Shown: piece by piece, positions 1-10,991 of the stretch
Numbering within the stretch: the stretch's first letter is position 1
Layout of the letters: every line of letters starts with the position of its first letter
DNA from: Actinophytocola sp.
GTDB taxonomy: Bacteria > Actinomycetota > Actinomycetes > Mycobacteriales > Pseudonocardiaceae
Length of the DNA stretch: 64,000 bases
Direction: 5' to 3'
NCBI RefSeq assembly: GCF_009379765.1
Contig: NZ_WHTD01000018.1
Span: 1-64,000, forward strand
Position numbers and translations under genes: made by a program
The notes under the pieces: generated by a model
What the model was told of the DNA's origin: nothing
The model's input: only the letters and a program-made list of their open reading frames with translations
The model's database searches: none

Positions 1-750
1 GGGCACGGCGTCGAGGCGGAAGCCGTCGATACCGAGGTCGAGCCAGAAGCGCAGGACGTCGATCATCGCGTCGGCGACTTCGGCGCTCTCGTAGTTGAGG
101 TCGGGCTGGTGGGAGAAGAACCGGTGCCAGTAGAACTGCCCGCGGACCGGGTCGTACGTCCAGTTCGAGGACTCGGTGTCGACGAAGATGATCCGCGCGT
201 CGGGGTAGTTCTCGTCGGTGTCGGACCACACGTAGTAGTCGCCGTACGGGCCGTCCGGGTGCTGGCGGGACTCCTGGAACCAGGGGTGGGCGTCGCTGGT
301 GTGGTTGAGCACCAGGTCGGTGATGACCCGCAGCCCGCGGCGGTGGGCCTGGTCGAGGAGGTGCACGAGGTCCTCGACGGTGCCGAACTCGGGGAGCACG
401 GCGCGGAAGTCGGAGATGTCGTAGCCGCCGTCGCGCAGCGGGGAGGCGTAGAAGGGCGGGAGCCAGAGGCAGTCCACGCCGAGCCACTGGAGGTAGTCCA
501 GCTTGTCGGCGAGGCCGCGCAGGTCGCCGGTGCCGTCGTTGGTGAAGTCGTTGAACGCGCGGACCAGCACCTCGTAGAAGACCGCGGTCTTGTACCAGTC
601 GGGTGCCTTGGGTGCCGAGCGCGCGTGCCCGAACTCGCCGGACTGCGGCTCGACGAGGTGACCGTCGGAGGTGAGCGACTCACCCGTGTGCGGCACGCCG
701 TCCAGGCCGAGTTCGGCGTCCGGACGTGTCGTCTCGGGAGATTCGGTCAT
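1..750 (-). CDS. treS: Trehalose synthase / maltose glucosylmutase, 5' part (runs off window)
   Basis: Only the first 250 codons lie in the window; the 3' part is beyond position 1. The protein is a GH13 enzyme that interconverts trehalose and maltose, feeding maltose into the cytoplasmic GlgE route to alpha-glucan. Seen: after a ~40-residue polar N-terminal extension comes the TIM-barrel start ([16 protein letters not shown]), conserved region I ([14 protein letters not shown]) and, near the edge, region II with the nucleophile aspartate ([11 protein letters not shown]). The ATG at 748-750 follows a GGGAACGGGG-type ribosome site. With glgE at 2-4 kb on the same strand it forms the two key steps of the trehalose-to-glucan pathway. 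Confidence 0.93.
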   Translation of the reverse strand, partial: MTESPETTRPDAELGLDGVPHTGESLTSDGHLVEPQSGEFGHARSAPKAPDWYKTAVFYEVLVRAFNDFTNDGTGDLRGLADKLDYLQWLGVDCLWLPPFYASPLRDGGYDISDFRAVLPEFGTVEDLVHLLDQAHRRGLRVITDLVLNHTSDAHPWFQESRQHPDGPYGDYYVWSDTDENYPDARIIFVDTESSNWTYDPVRGQFYWHRFFSHQPDLNYESAEVADAMIDVLRFWLDLGIDGFRLDAVP

Positions 751-870
751 CCCCGTTCCCTCACCTAACTCCTCGGGCACGCGGCGTCGTCGTCACGTGG
801 TTTGCGATCATGGTGCCAGGTCCTCCCCGGCGCTCTTCTCCATGGTCACCGCTGTGCCGAGATCTTGCAC

Positions 871-901
871 GGTGCCGCCGGACCACCGGCCCGGCGGCAC
901 C
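871..901 (-). terminator. Hairpin terminator after the metalloprotease gene
   Basis: A perfect 11-bp inverted repeat, GGTGCCGCCGG at 871-881 and its complement at 891-901, encloses a 9-nt loop. It lies 19 nt beyond the stop of the M43 protease on the minus strand and upstream of treS, so it probably ends protease transcription. There is no clear T-tract, as is usual in actinomycetes. Confidence 0.6.
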
Positions 902-919
902 GTCGCTTGTGGAGCGAGC

Positions 920-1855
920 TCAGGCTCGGTAGGCCGTCCAGGCGCTCAGGATGCGCGATGCCTGGCCCGGGGTGAACTGGTTGTAGCAGGGGTCGTAGGA
1001 GTAGTCCATGTAGTTGTGGATCGGGTCCAGACCGGTGGTGCCCCTGCAGGTGTCCTTGCCCTCCGGGCAGCCGCTCGTCGCCGTCCGCTGGGCCGGGGTG
1101 TCCGCCACCAGGTCATTGTCCTTGCTGCAGCCGCCCTGGAAGGTGTGGTACAGCCCGGCCCAGTGGCCCGCCTCGTGCGAGGCGGTCTTGCCGAGGTTGT
1201 AGTTGTCGATCGGCCCGCCGGGCAGCGAGCCCCACTGGATCACGATGCCGTCGAGCTCCGGGTCGGCGGCGTACCACCAGGGGAAGGTGGCGTAGCCGAG
1301 GTAGCTGGTGTTGGTCGACCAGATGTTGAGGGTGCGCGAGTCACCCTCGTGGGTCGCGGTCTTGAGCGCGGCCTCGCCGCTCGCGCTGTCCGGGTCGTTG
1401 AACCAGGCGTCGTTCTGCCAGCGCCGCACGGCCTGGAGGGTGAACTGCATCTCGGTGTTCGCCGCGGTGCCCGGGGCCTCCTGACCGGCGAAGTCCTGGT
1501 TCATCTCGGCGATCTGGGCGTTGATGGCCGAGTCCGACACGTTGCCCGTGCCGTCCGAGGCGTAGACGACGTGGAAGACGACCGACACGTTCATCGCCGC
1601 CGCCGCGACGGGCTTCTTGCTCGCCAGGCGCGAGCGCATCTGCGCGTCGACCGCGGCGACCTCCTTCTGGGACACCTCGTTGCGCTCGTGCGCGTGGGCG
1701 CCCGGCCGGACCCGGGCGGCTGAGCCCTCATCGGCCGCGCACTCGACGGAGGATGTGGTGGGGGCGGCGGCCACGCTCGCCGCCGGCAGGACGGCGAACG
1801 CGGACGCGGACAGGGCGAGCGCCAGTAAGGCACCCGTTGTTCGGGGCTTGGACAT
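920..1855 (-). CDS. Secreted zinc metalloprotease, M43 (pappalysin-like) family
   Basis: A 311-residue extracellular metzincin-type protease. The start is the ATG at 1853-1855, preceded by GAAAGG; it opens a clear signal peptide (MSKPRTTG, then a hydrophobic stretch ending ASVAAA). A longer frame back to 1966 lacks these features. The zinc site is HEAGHWAGLYH and the downstream Met-turn is NYMDYSYD, both typical of M43. Cysteines around the active site (GGCSKD, SGCPEGKDTC) suggest disulfides in the secreted form. It sits alone between treS and glgE, followed by a hairpin; no functional link to glucan metabolism is evident. The substrate is unknown. Confidence 0.85.
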   Translation of the reverse strand: MSKPRTTGALLALALSASAFAVLPAASVAAAPTTSSVECAADEGSAARVRPGAHAHERNEVSQKEVAAVDAQMRSRLASKKPVAAAAMNVSVVFHVVYASDGTGNVSDSAINAQIAEMNQDFAGQEAPGTAANTEMQFTLQAVRRWQNDAWFNDPDSASGEAALKTATHEGDSRTLNIWSTNTSYLGYATFPWWYAADPELDGIVIQWGSLPGGPIDNYNLGKTASHEAGHWAGLYHTFQGGCSKDNDLVADTPAQRTATSGCPEGKDTCRGTTGLDPIHNYMDYSYDPCYNQFTPGQASRILSAWTAYRA

Positions 1856-2000
1856 GCGGAACCTTTCGATGCAGGGGGCACGGCTGCTGACGTGCCATGC
1901 ATCGGACCGTACGTCGCTCTGCGTGACTTGGTAAGTCCTTGTCACACAAGGGTTTCGGGGTGACAATTACCGGTTGGGCCCGACCGCCCGGCCGCCCGGC

Positions 2001-3968
<1,968 letters not shown>

Positions 3969-4103
3969 CGGTCACATCCTCCCTGCACAGGCGCACACCA
4001 CCGAAGATCGTCCCCCACCACCCGAAGTCTGCCCGGTCCGGTCGGAGCGCACACCGCCCGCCGCCGTGAATTTCCGGATCGACTGCCGATAGGGTCGACC
4101 GAC

Positions 4104-6656
4104 GTGAAAGCTGTACGCCGCTTTACCGTGCGCGCCGGGCTGCCGGAGTCCTTGGCCGAGCTGGGCACGCTCGCCACGAACCTCCGGTGGACCTGGCATC
4201 CGCCGACCCAGGAGCTGTTCGCGGCCATCGACCAGGGGATCTGGGATCGGCTGGGCGACCCGCTGCGGCTGCTCGCCGAGGTTCCGGCCAGCCGGTTGGA
4301 GCAGCTCGCCGCCGACCAGGAGTTCCTGGCCAGGACCGCCGAGCTGTCCGAGGATCTGCGCCTCTACCTCACCGGCGCCCGCTGGTACCAGCAGCGTCGC
4401 GACGAGCTGGCAGCGCACGGGCCGGAGGGCAACGGCCGGTACGACCGGATGCCCGAGTCGATCGCCTACTTCTCGATGGAGTTCGGCGTCACCGAGGCGC
4501 TGCCCAACTACTCGGGCGGGCTCGGCGTGCTGGCCGGCGACCACCTCAAGGCGGCCTCCGACCTCGGCGTGCCGCTGATCGGCGTCGGCCTGCTCTACCG
4601 GTCCGGGTACTTCCGTCAGTCGCTGTCGCTGGACGGCTGGCAGGTCGAGCACTACCCGGTGATCGACCCGAGCGGGCTGCCGCTCGAGCCGCTGGTCGAG
4701 CCATCCGGCGCGCCGATCCTGGTGCACGTGGCGATGCCCGGCGGCCGGGTGCTGCGGGCGCGGATCTGGAAGGCGCGGGTCGGCCGGGTGCCGCTGCTGC
4801 TGCTGGACTCCGACGTGGACGGCAACGACGACGACCTGCGGGGCGTCACCGACCGGCTCTACGGCGGCGACCAGAACCACCGGATCCGGCAGGAGATCCT
4901 CGCCGGCGTCGGCGGGGTGCGGGCGGTGCGGACGTACTGCGAGCTCACCGGGCACCCGCAGCCGGAGGTGTTCCACACCAACGAAGGCCACGCCGGCTTC
5001 CTCGGGCTCGAGCGGCTCCGTGAGCTGATGTCGGGCCAGCACCTGTCGTTCGACGAGGCGCTGTCCGCGGTGCGCGCGGGGACCGTGTTCACCACCCACA
5101 CGCCGGTGCCGGCCGGCATCGACCGGTTCCCGATCGACCTGGTGCAGCACTACTTCGGCGACGGCTCGCTGCTGCCGGACGTGGACCTCCGCCGGATCCT
5201 CGCACTGGGTGCCGAGGAGAACGCCGGCATGTTCAACATGGCGCACATGGGTCTGCGGCTCGCGCAGCGCGCCAACGGTGTGTCGAAGCTGCACGGCGAG
5301 GTCAGCCGGGACATGTTCGGCGCGTTGTGGGCCGGGTTCGACACCGACGAGGTGCCGATCACCTCGGTCACCAACGGCGTGCACGGTCCGACGTGGACCG
5401 CCCGCGAGATGGCGCGGCTGGTCGCCGACGACGTCCGGATGGACCACGTGACCGACGCCGAGCTGTGGGACCTGCGCTGCGCGCTGCGCCGCAGGCTCGT
5501 CACCGAGGTGCGGCGGCGGGTCCGGGAGGCGTGGCTGCAGCGCGGCGCGTCGCCGCTTGAGCTCGCCTGGACCGACACGGTGTTCGACCCGGACGTGCTC
5601 ACCGTCGGGTTCGCCCGGCGGGTGCCGACGTACAAGCGGCTCACCCTGATGCTGCGCGACCACGACCGGCTGCGGGCGCTGCTGCTGCACTCCGACCGGC
5701 CGGTGCAGCTGGTGGTGGCTGGCAAGTCGCACCCGGCCGACGACGGCGGCAAGGCGCTGATCCAGCAGGTCGTGAAGTTCGCCGACGACCCGTCGGTGCG
5801 GCACCGGATCGCGTTCCTTCCCGACTACGACATGTCGATGGCCCGGTACCTGTACTGGGGCTGCGACGTGTGGCTGAACAACCCGACGAGGCCACTGGAG
5901 GCGTGCGGGACGTCCGGCATGAAGTCCGCGCTCAACGGCGGGCTCAACCTGTCCATCCGGGACGGTTGGTGGGACGAGCTGTACGACGGCAGCAACGGCT
6001 GGGCCATCCCCACCGCCGACGGCGTGCACGACCCGCTGCGCCGCGACGACCTGGAGGCGGCCGCGCTCTACGAGCTGCTCGCCGGGCAGGTGGCGCCGCT
6101 GTTCTACGAGCGGTCCGGCGGCGTGCCGGTGCAGTGGCTCGCGATGGTCCGGCACACGCTGGCCTCGCTCGGGCCCGAGGTGCAGGCGTCGCGGATGGTG
6201 CGGGAGTACGTCGTGTCCCAGTACAAGCCGGCGGCGACCGCGGTCGAGCTGGCCAGGGCCGACGACTTCCGCGCGGCGCGGGGGCTGGCCGAGTACCGCG
6301 ACCGGCTCGCCGGGGCGTGGGGCTACGTGCGGGTGACCGACTGCGAGCTGAGCATCGACCCGGACGGCCGGCGCACGCCGGTGCTGGGTGAGCGGGTGCG
6401 GGTGCGGGCGTCGGTCGACCTGGCCGGGCTCGCTCCGTCGGACGTGCAGGTCCAGGTGGTCGTCGGCCGGGTCGCGGACAGCGACGAGCTGTACGACGTG
6501 GTCACCGCGCCGATGGAGCCTGTGGGCGACGGGACCTACGAGGCGGAGATCCCGCTCCCGCACACCGGCGCCCTGGGCGCGACGGCCAGGGTCCTGCCCC
6601 GCCACGAGCTCCTGGCGAGCCCGGTCGAGCTGGGCCGCGTAGTAGTGGCCAACTGA
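4104..6656 (+). CDS. glgP: Glycogen/alpha-glucan phosphorylase
   Basis: 850 residues from a GTG at 4104. A longer frame to 3309 runs antisense through glgE and is not real; homology begins at KAVRRFTVRAGLPESLAELG. The enzyme releases glucose 1-phosphate from alpha-1,4-glucan ends, opposing GlgE. Seen: the N-terminal DUF3417-type region found in actinobacterial GlgP, the glucan-phosphorylase core (YFSMEFGVTEALPNYSGGLG, FHTNEGHAGFLGLERLRE, TSVTNGVHGPTW) and the pyridoxal-phosphate lysine motif CGTSGMKSALNGGLN. A C-terminal beta-domain of ~120 residues follows. A hairpin lies 15 nt after the stop. Confidence 0.95.
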   Translation: MKAVRRFTVRAGLPESLAELGTLATNLRWTWHPPTQELFAAIDQGIWDRLGDPLRLLAEVPASRLEQLAADQEFLARTAELSEDLRLYLTGARWYQQRRDELAAHGPEGNGRYDRMPESIAYFSMEFGVTEALPNYSGGLGVLAGDHLKAASDLGVPLIGVGLLYRSGYFRQSLSLDGWQVEHYPVIDPSGLPLEPLVEPSGAPILVHVAMPGGRVLRARIWKARVGRVPLLLLDSDVDGNDDDLRGVTDRLYGGDQNHRIRQEILAGVGGVRAVRTYCELTGHPQPEVFHTNEGHAGFLGLERLRELMSGQHLSFDEALSAVRAGTVFTTHTPVPAGIDRFPIDLVQHYFGDGSLLPDVDLRRILALGAEENAGMFNMAHMGLRLAQRANGVSKLHGEVSRDMFGALWAGFDTDEVPITSVTNGVHGPTWTAREMARLVADDVRMDHVTDAELWDLRCALRRRLVTEVRRRVREAWLQRGASPLELAWTDTVFDPDVLTVGFARRVPTYKRLTLMLRDHDRLRALLLHSDRPVQLVVAGKSHPADDGGKALIQQVVKFADDPSVRHRIAFLPDYDMSMARYLYWGCDVWLNNPTRPLEACGTSGMKSALNGGLNLSIRDGWWDELYDGSNGWAIPTADGVHDPLRRDDLEAAALYELLAGQVAPLFYERSGGVPVQWLAMVRHTLASLGPEVQASRMVREYVVSQYKPAATAVELARADDFRAARGLAEYRDRLAGAWGYVRVTDCELSIDPDGRRTPVLGERVRVRASVDLAGLAPSDVQVQVVVGRVADSDELYDVVTAPMEPVGDGTYEAEIPLPHTGALGATARVLPRHELLASPVELGRVVVAN

Positions 6657-6671
6657 CCCCGGTAACGCCCG

Positions 6672-6704
6672 CGCGAGTCCAACACTCGGGAACGGGGACT
6701 CGCG
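6672..6704 (+). terminator. Hairpin terminator after glgP
   Basis: Stem CGCGAGTCC at 6672-6680 pairs with GGACTCGCG at 6696-6704 around a 15-nt loop, just after the glgP stop. It marks the end of the conserved glucan block; accessory DNA begins immediately afterwards. Confidence 0.5.
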
Positions 6705-6745
6705 GGTCGGGTAGGCGGACCCTCATTGGTGACGAATTTCGGGGT

Positions 6746-7153
6746 ATGGGCAGGTCAGGCGGGGGTAGTGCAGGTCAGCGGCGGCCGGGTGTGGCGCGTG
6801 AGGTGCCGGTGTTCGACTTGTATGCGCGGTTGTCGTGGAACCCGAACACTCGTGAGTTGGAGAAGATCGAGGACCAGTGGGCGGATAACGCGACGGTCAT
6901 CGATCGGATGGGCGGCGCGCTGGGTGAGCTGCTGTCCGACGGGTTGTCGGCGTGGAAGCGGGGGTGCGTCGGTCGGGGTGGGAGCGGTTGTTGGAGCGGG
7001 TGGAGTCCGGCGAGTCCGGAGGAACGCGCGGACGCGCTGATGGCCGGCATAACGATCGCGTCGCTCGCGATGCCGGCGCGCAACCGGGAGACCGCGCCGC
7101 TCGACCTTGACGCGACCGACGGATTCCCAGTTTGCTTCGTGATGCCACGGTGA
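6746..7153 (+). pseudogene. Serine recombinase/integrase N-terminal remnant, frameshifted
   Basis: The frame opens with VPVFDLYARLSWNP, the resolvase-type N-terminus with its catalytic serine (YARLS), followed by EDQWADN and LSDGLSAWKRG. At ~6960, in a run of five G, the frame is lost; reading one base later gives VRRSGWERLLERVESGESGG, the expected continuation, so one G appears to be missing. Similarity then ends abruptly near 7020 and the remaining ~130 nt are unrecognised. Large serine recombinases are 450-550 residues, so most of the gene is gone. It lies at the left edge of the island holding the lanthipeptide genes and is probably the remnant of its integrase. Confidence 0.7.
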
Positions 7154-7185
7154 ATGTTGCGGAGGGCACCGGCAGTTGGCTGCGG

Positions 7186-8076
7186 TTATGAGACTGCTCG
7201 CCATCTGACGGACCGATCGCCGGAGCGCAGCGACGTCACCCGTCTTGCAAGCTCCTCGGCTGCGGCGGGCTTGCCGGGCGCGAGGCGGATGTAGGACGCC
7301 ACCGAGTGCAGTTCTGCGATGTCGCGGAGCAGCGTCCAGTTTCGCCATCGTGTCAAGTCGTAGCCGTACGCACTGAGGAAGGCGGTCCGGTCCGCCTCGG
7401 CTTCGTGGAAGTGGTCGGGCAGGCCGGCGAGGAGGTCGAGTTCGCGCGGCCCGAGACATGCCTGGTCCCAGTCGATCAGCACCCAGCCATCCCCGCGCCG
7501 GACAAGGTTCTCGCGGTGCGCGTCGGCGTGCACGAGCCCGATCGCCAACGGGAAGGTCGTCTTGGCGAAGGCGTCGACCAACGTCCTGGCTCGGGCGCCG
7601 AGCCATGCCCGATCCTCGGCCGTCAGCGCTGGTTGGTGCCGGCGCTGGTCGATCTCCAGGGCTTCGTCGAGCCGGTGTAACGGGCGGTACCGGGGCACGG
7701 AGAAGGGCGGTGCTGGCAACTCGTGGAGCTGTCGCAGCAGACCCGCTAGGTCGCCGAGGGTGGGCGGTGGTGTCGTCGGCCGGTACGGCCAGAACGTGGC
7801 GACCGCCGAGTCGGCGACGACCGGCTGGTTGCCTGGCATGGGGGGCAGGGCGATGGGACTCGGCCGCGTGGATATCCAGCGGGTCAAGGCGATCACGGTG
7901 GCCGCGCGCTCCCGCCGAAGAGCCGTGGCCGGGGCCAAGCGGGCGACGATCTGCTCGTGGGGAAGCAGGTAGACCGCGTTGGATCGATGGTGCAGCAGAC
8001 GCGCATCGCGGTCGTTCAGGCCGAACGCGCGGCACACCTGCGCGAGCGCATCCAGCCCAGGAAGACCTTCCGGCAT
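7186..8076 (-). CDS. Aminoglycoside phosphotransferase-like (APH) kinase
   Basis: 296 residues from the ATG at 8074-8076, 19 nt after the stop of the XRE regulator gene; a longer start at 8148 would overlap that gene by about 50 nt. The kinase core is clear: LVHADAHRENLV (catalytic HxD and downstream N) and LIDWDQACLGPRELDLL (metal-binding DxD region). APH-fold enzymes phosphorylate small molecules with ATP or GTP; nothing here identifies the substrate, and drug resistance should not be assumed. It probably shares a transcript with the XRE gene, a pairing often seen on actinomycete islands. Confidence 0.75.
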   Translation of the reverse strand: MPEGLPGLDALAQVCRAFGLNDRDARLLHHRSNAVYLLPHEQIVARLAPATALRRERAATVIALTRWISTRPSPIALPPMPGNQPVVADSAVATFWPYRPTTPPPTLGDLAGLLRQLHELPAPPFSVPRYRPLHRLDEALEIDQRRHQPALTAEDRAWLGARARTLVDAFAKTTFPLAIGLVHADAHRENLVRRGDGWVLIDWDQACLGPRELDLLAGLPDHFHEAEADRTAFLSAYGYDLTRWRNWTLLRDIAELHSVASYIRLAPGKPAAAEELARRVTSLRSGDRSVRWRAVS

Positions 8077-8095
8077 GAGCTGATCGTCGCGGGTG

Positions 8096-9559
8096 TCAGG
8101 CGGCCGTGGCCAGCGCTTCGCGAATGCACTGGCGCAGCTCGGCGACACCGGAGTCGTGACCGAATGGCGCCGCCGCGTCCGCCAGCACCTGGAGCCGGGC
8201 GTAGGCCCGCTTCGAGGACAAGGTGCTGATCTCGGTCACGGCCTCATGGCCGGCGGCCACCGCGGAGTCCACCTCCCCGACGTAGAAGTAGCTTCCCGCC
8301 AGGCCAGGTAGATTGACGGCCCGCGAACGCGCGTAGGCCGACCCGAAGCTCTCAACCGCGACACGCAGGTGCTCGACGGCTATCGGTGCATAGCTCGGTG
8401 CCGCTTTGGCGAGCAGGTAGAACGAGTGTCCATGCTGCGCGGCGATCTCCGCAGGGATCACGTGAGCCGCCCACGGCGGCGCAGTTGCGGGATCGGCGTC
8501 GGCGTAGAACTGCTGGGCGTCGCCGAGCGCGCGCTGGCAGGGTTCGGCGTCGCCGAGCGATGCGTGACACCAGGCCAGGGTCGCGGCGATGTAGCTGCGT
8601 GTACTGGCGCTGACGGGGTAGTTGCGGGTCGTCGCGGTCGCCGCGCCGAGCTGCACCAGCCGCAGTGCTTCGTCCGGTCGGCCCAGGTGCAGCGCTTGAT
8701 GCGCGAGGTCGAGCAGCAGGATCACGGTCAGGTCGGCACTGCGCGGGTGATCGGCGCGACGAGCGGTGTCCAGCGCGATCATCCACAGCCGGCGTGCGGC
8801 TTCGTTCTGCTCCACGTCGTAGGTCATCCACGCGGCGGCCATGGCCAGGTCGGCGGTGGCGAGCAGGAGTTGAGCGCGCACCTGGTCGGAGCACCGAGCA
8901 TCCTGGAGTTTGAGCACGTAGCCGAGTTGCGCGACTGCTGCCGCCCGGGACAGTCCGCCCCCGTGCCGGTAGTCGGACAGGCGGAACGCCGCCGTGGTCT
9001 CCTGGATGGCCTCCACATCGGCGGCGCCGATGCGGCGGGGTGGCGGTGGGTCGCTGCGGACCGGCAGCAGTGTCTCCAGCCGTTCCAGCTCGGGATGGAC
9101 GCCGGCATCCAAGGTGATGGCGGCGACGGCGCCAAAGAAGTCCCTGCGATCCACCCAACTCACCTCCTCGCCGTTCACGCTACCGGCGGGTGAGGAGTGG
9201 AAGCCCAGCAGCGCCACCGGAATGCCCAGCGCCGCAGCGATGCGGGCGACGACCGCGATGTCGCGGAGTTGATGTTCGCCGCGTTCGACGGCGGAGACGC
9301 GAGGCTGGTGCAGCCCGATCAGGAACCCGAGTTCCTCCTGCGAGAGCTTGGCCTGGAGTCGAACCGCCCGGAACACGGTGCCGAAGTCGTAACTGGCCAG
9401 GGCGTTACGCATGGCCGGCGTGTCGTAGAAGCCGTCTGGGACCGGGCACTGGCCGTAGGAACGGGCGGCACGTGCGCAGGGATCACACAGGACGCCGAGG
9501 TGCCCTCGGCGCAACATGCACCCGCATGAGCGGCAGCGGTGCCCTGCGTCGCTGGTCAT
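8096..9559 (-). CDS. XRE-family regulator with N-terminal zinc ribbon and TPR-like C-terminus
   Basis: 487 residues. Residues ~9-30 hold two CxxC-type pairs (CRSCGC, CDPC) that look like a zinc ribbon. Residues ~55-110 form a helix-turn-helix (KLSQEELGFLIGLHQPRVSAVERGEHQL). From ~170 onward the protein is helical TPR-like repeat sequence. The ATG at 9557-9559 has a good ribosome site (GGAAAGGGG). Proteins of this build are common actinomycete regulators near accessory loci. It is transcribed away from the lanthipeptide operon and probably forms an operon with the downstream kinase. The ligand is unknown. Confidence 0.8.
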   Translation of the reverse strand: MTSDAGHRCRSCGCMLRRGHLGVLCDPCARAARSYGQCPVPDGFYDTPAMRNALASYDFGTVFRAVRLQAKLSQEELGFLIGLHQPRVSAVERGEHQLRDIAVVARIAAALGIPVALLGFHSSPAGSVNGEEVSWVDRRDFFGAVAAITLDAGVHPELERLETLLPVRSDPPPPRRIGAADVEAIQETTAAFRLSDYRHGGGLSRAAAVAQLGYVLKLQDARCSDQVRAQLLLATADLAMAAAWMTYDVEQNEAARRLWMIALDTARRADHPRSADLTVILLLDLAHQALHLGRPDEALRLVQLGAATATTRNYPVSASTRSYIAATLAWCHASLGDAEPCQRALGDAQQFYADADPATAPPWAAHVIPAEIAAQHGHSFYLLAKAAPSYAPIAVEHLRVAVESFGSAYARSRAVNLPGLAGSYFYVGEVDSAVAAGHEAVTEISTLSSKRAYARLQVLADAAAPFGHDSGVAELRQCIREALATAA

Positions 9560-9756
9560 CGTCCCCTTTCCATGCCGTTACCGGTTAGCTCCTCACGGTA
9601 ACGCCCGAGGCGACGCCATGGTGATTGAGGTCTCCGATCCCATGTGGGCCCCGCGGTACCCGCCTCCAGCGTCGATCACCAGCCCGAGCAGGTCTAGGCC
9701 GAGTAGGTCTATCCGCTGGTGTAGAAGTCGCCGAAGATCATCGCGACGGTAGGTGC

Positions 9757-9960
9757 GTGACTGGCAACTACTTCGAAGCCCACGGCGTCCCATGTGGGAC
9801 ATGCGGCTACCCCGCACACCACACGCGGCCGTGCGACTCGATACGTCTCGCCGCTAGGCAACCGGACCGGTGCGGTTCTGAGCCGCGACCTCCGCAGGTC
9901 CTCCCATGCGCTCCCGCGCCGGTCCGGGTCCCAACGTCGTCGGCCCGGAGGTCTGCGTGA
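9757..9960 (+). CDS. Possible small zinc-finger-like protein
   Basis: A GTG-initiated frame of 67 codons starting VTGNYFEAHGVPCGTCGYPAH and continuing HTRPC; the CxxC plus H/C arrangement could bind zinc. The ribosome site is weak and the C-terminal half is proline/arginine-rich, so part may be chance coding. It stops just before the 166-bp hairpin element at 9964. I cannot name it; an alternative is that this 400-bp stretch is non-coding. Confidence 0.35.
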   Translation: MTGNYFEAHGVPCGTCGYPAHHTRPCDSIRLAARQPDRCGSEPRPPQVLPCAPAPVRVPTSSARRSA

Positions 9961-9963
9961 TGG

Positions 9964-10129
9964 CTAGTGTCGTGAGTCCGAGGAACGTTTGCGTTTGCCG
10001 GGCCCAGATCGCCCCTGGCCGCGTTGTGGGAACCCCGAATACGACCCGGTATGAGGGATTCCCTCCGCCTCGCCAGGAACGATCTGGATCCCCGGCAAAC
10101 GTCAAACAACCTCGAACTCACGACACTAG
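9964..10129 (+). repeat. 166-bp nested-hairpin element (copy A) bounded by CTAG
   Basis: Begins and ends in CTAG and folds as nested stems. Pairs seen: 9964-9977 with 10116-10129 (14 bp, perfect), CGAGG 9979-9983 with 10110-10114, 9992-10002 with 10091-10101 (11 bp), CCAGATC 10004-10010 with 10081-10087, CCTGGC 10014-10019 with 10072-10077, GGGAA 10028-10032 with 10059-10063, and a cap ATAC/GTAT at 10039-10042 and 10049-10052. It matches two elements at 40017-40346 in length, order of stems and loop motifs (GCGTTG; CCGGTATGAGG), but not in stem sequence. CTAG is the target of IS630-type transposases, which duplicate TA, so a MITE is one explanation; a structured RNA is another. Confidence 0.8.
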
Positions 10130-10310
10130 GTCCATGACCTTCTCCGCTCCGTTCACTACTTCCGGGACAGGAACTCGTCGTTAGTGATTCGGCGCCGAGT
10201 CGGCGCATTGCGCACTTAGATCGAAGGTCCATTCGAGAATTAGGAAAGTAGCAACCTGGCCCACATGTATTGGCGGGCTTCGATGTTGATGAGGGAGATT
10301 GATTTAGATC

Positions 10311-10574
10311 ATGTCTGAGGTGTTTGTGACGCTTGTGTCGGTGGGGGTCGATGCGGGCTGTCCGATGCGGTTCCGGGTGCACGACAAGGACATCGTGGAG
10401 TTCTGGGCCGGTGGTGATCCGATCGGCGAGTTCGACGTGAGTTTCGAGGTGGAGGCATTGCGGCAGTTCCTCGAACTCGGCGCTCGTGCCATCGCGGAGG
10501 TGGATGAGTTGCGCGCGCGGGAGCAGGCCGATGCTGACCCGAAGTGCCCCGAAGCCAAGGCACACGTGGCATGA
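10311..10574 (+). CDS. Small hypothetical protein (87 residues)
   Basis: Starts MSEVFVTLVSVGVDAGCPM and contains IGEFDVSFEVEALRQF, with a helical acidic C-terminus. A GAGGGAG ribosome site lies upstream, though rather distant (~15 nt). The stop overlaps the start of the next gene as ATGA, so the two are translationally coupled. I do not recognise the family. It lies 0.4 kb upstream of the lanthipeptide methyltransferase on the same strand, after an AT-richer stretch that probably holds a promoter. Confidence 0.6.
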   Translation: MSEVFVTLVSVGVDAGCPMRFRVHDKDIVEFWAGGDPIGEFDVSFEVEALRQFLELGARAIAEVDELRAREQADADPKCPEAKAHVA

Positions 10575-10819
10575 AGCGTCGGCGACCGGAAGCATCGGTC
10601 ATGGTGGAGATCCCGGATTGTCGGATGGAGGCATCGGTCACCCGGGATCGGGCGTTCGTGTTCAACCTGGGATGGCCGCATGACACGACAACATTCGTGT
10701 TCCAACGCCGCCGGGCGTTGCGGCGGTTCGTCCGCCTCGCCAGCGACATCTTGGCGGCCCCGTCGCCGAACCACGATCCGACGGACGCGAGCACAGAGAT
10801 CATCAGTGCGCCCGACTGA
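10571..10819 (+). CDS. Small hypothetical protein coupled to the preceding gene
   Basis: 82 residues from the ATG at 10571, which overlaps the upstream stop (ATGA). The sequence (VMVEIPDCRMEASVTRDRAF, FNLGWPHDTTTFVFQRRRAL) suggests a small alpha/beta protein with a basic helix. It is of unknown function. Coupling and position suggest it acts with the 87-residue protein, perhaps as an accessory pair of the island. Confidence 0.55.
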   Translation: MKRRRPEASVMVEIPDCRMEASVTRDRAFVFNLGWPHDTTTFVFQRRRALRRFVRLASDILAAPSPNHDPTDASTEIISAPD

Positions 10820-10991
10820 CCGGCCGAGCACGCGTGATGAGCCCATGAGCAGCGGCCTGGTTCCGGTGGACTTGGCGACCCCGACCGCCATGTCCACCGG
10901 TCGGCTTGCTGGCCGGTCCGGTCATCGGGGTGGCCGCTCGCGGGCGCGCCGAGACTGGGTCCGTGACGTCTCCACAGAAAGGTGTAGTCGT

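Noticed and set aside
3972-6605. 877-codon antisense frame across glgP
   Set aside because: A GC-bias shadow: composed of R/V/H/P/G-rich sequence mirroring the codons of glgP, with no family similarity.
7186-8076. Antibiotic resistance gene
   Set aside because: The APH fold is shared by many kinases with other substrates; no drug-specific feature is visible.
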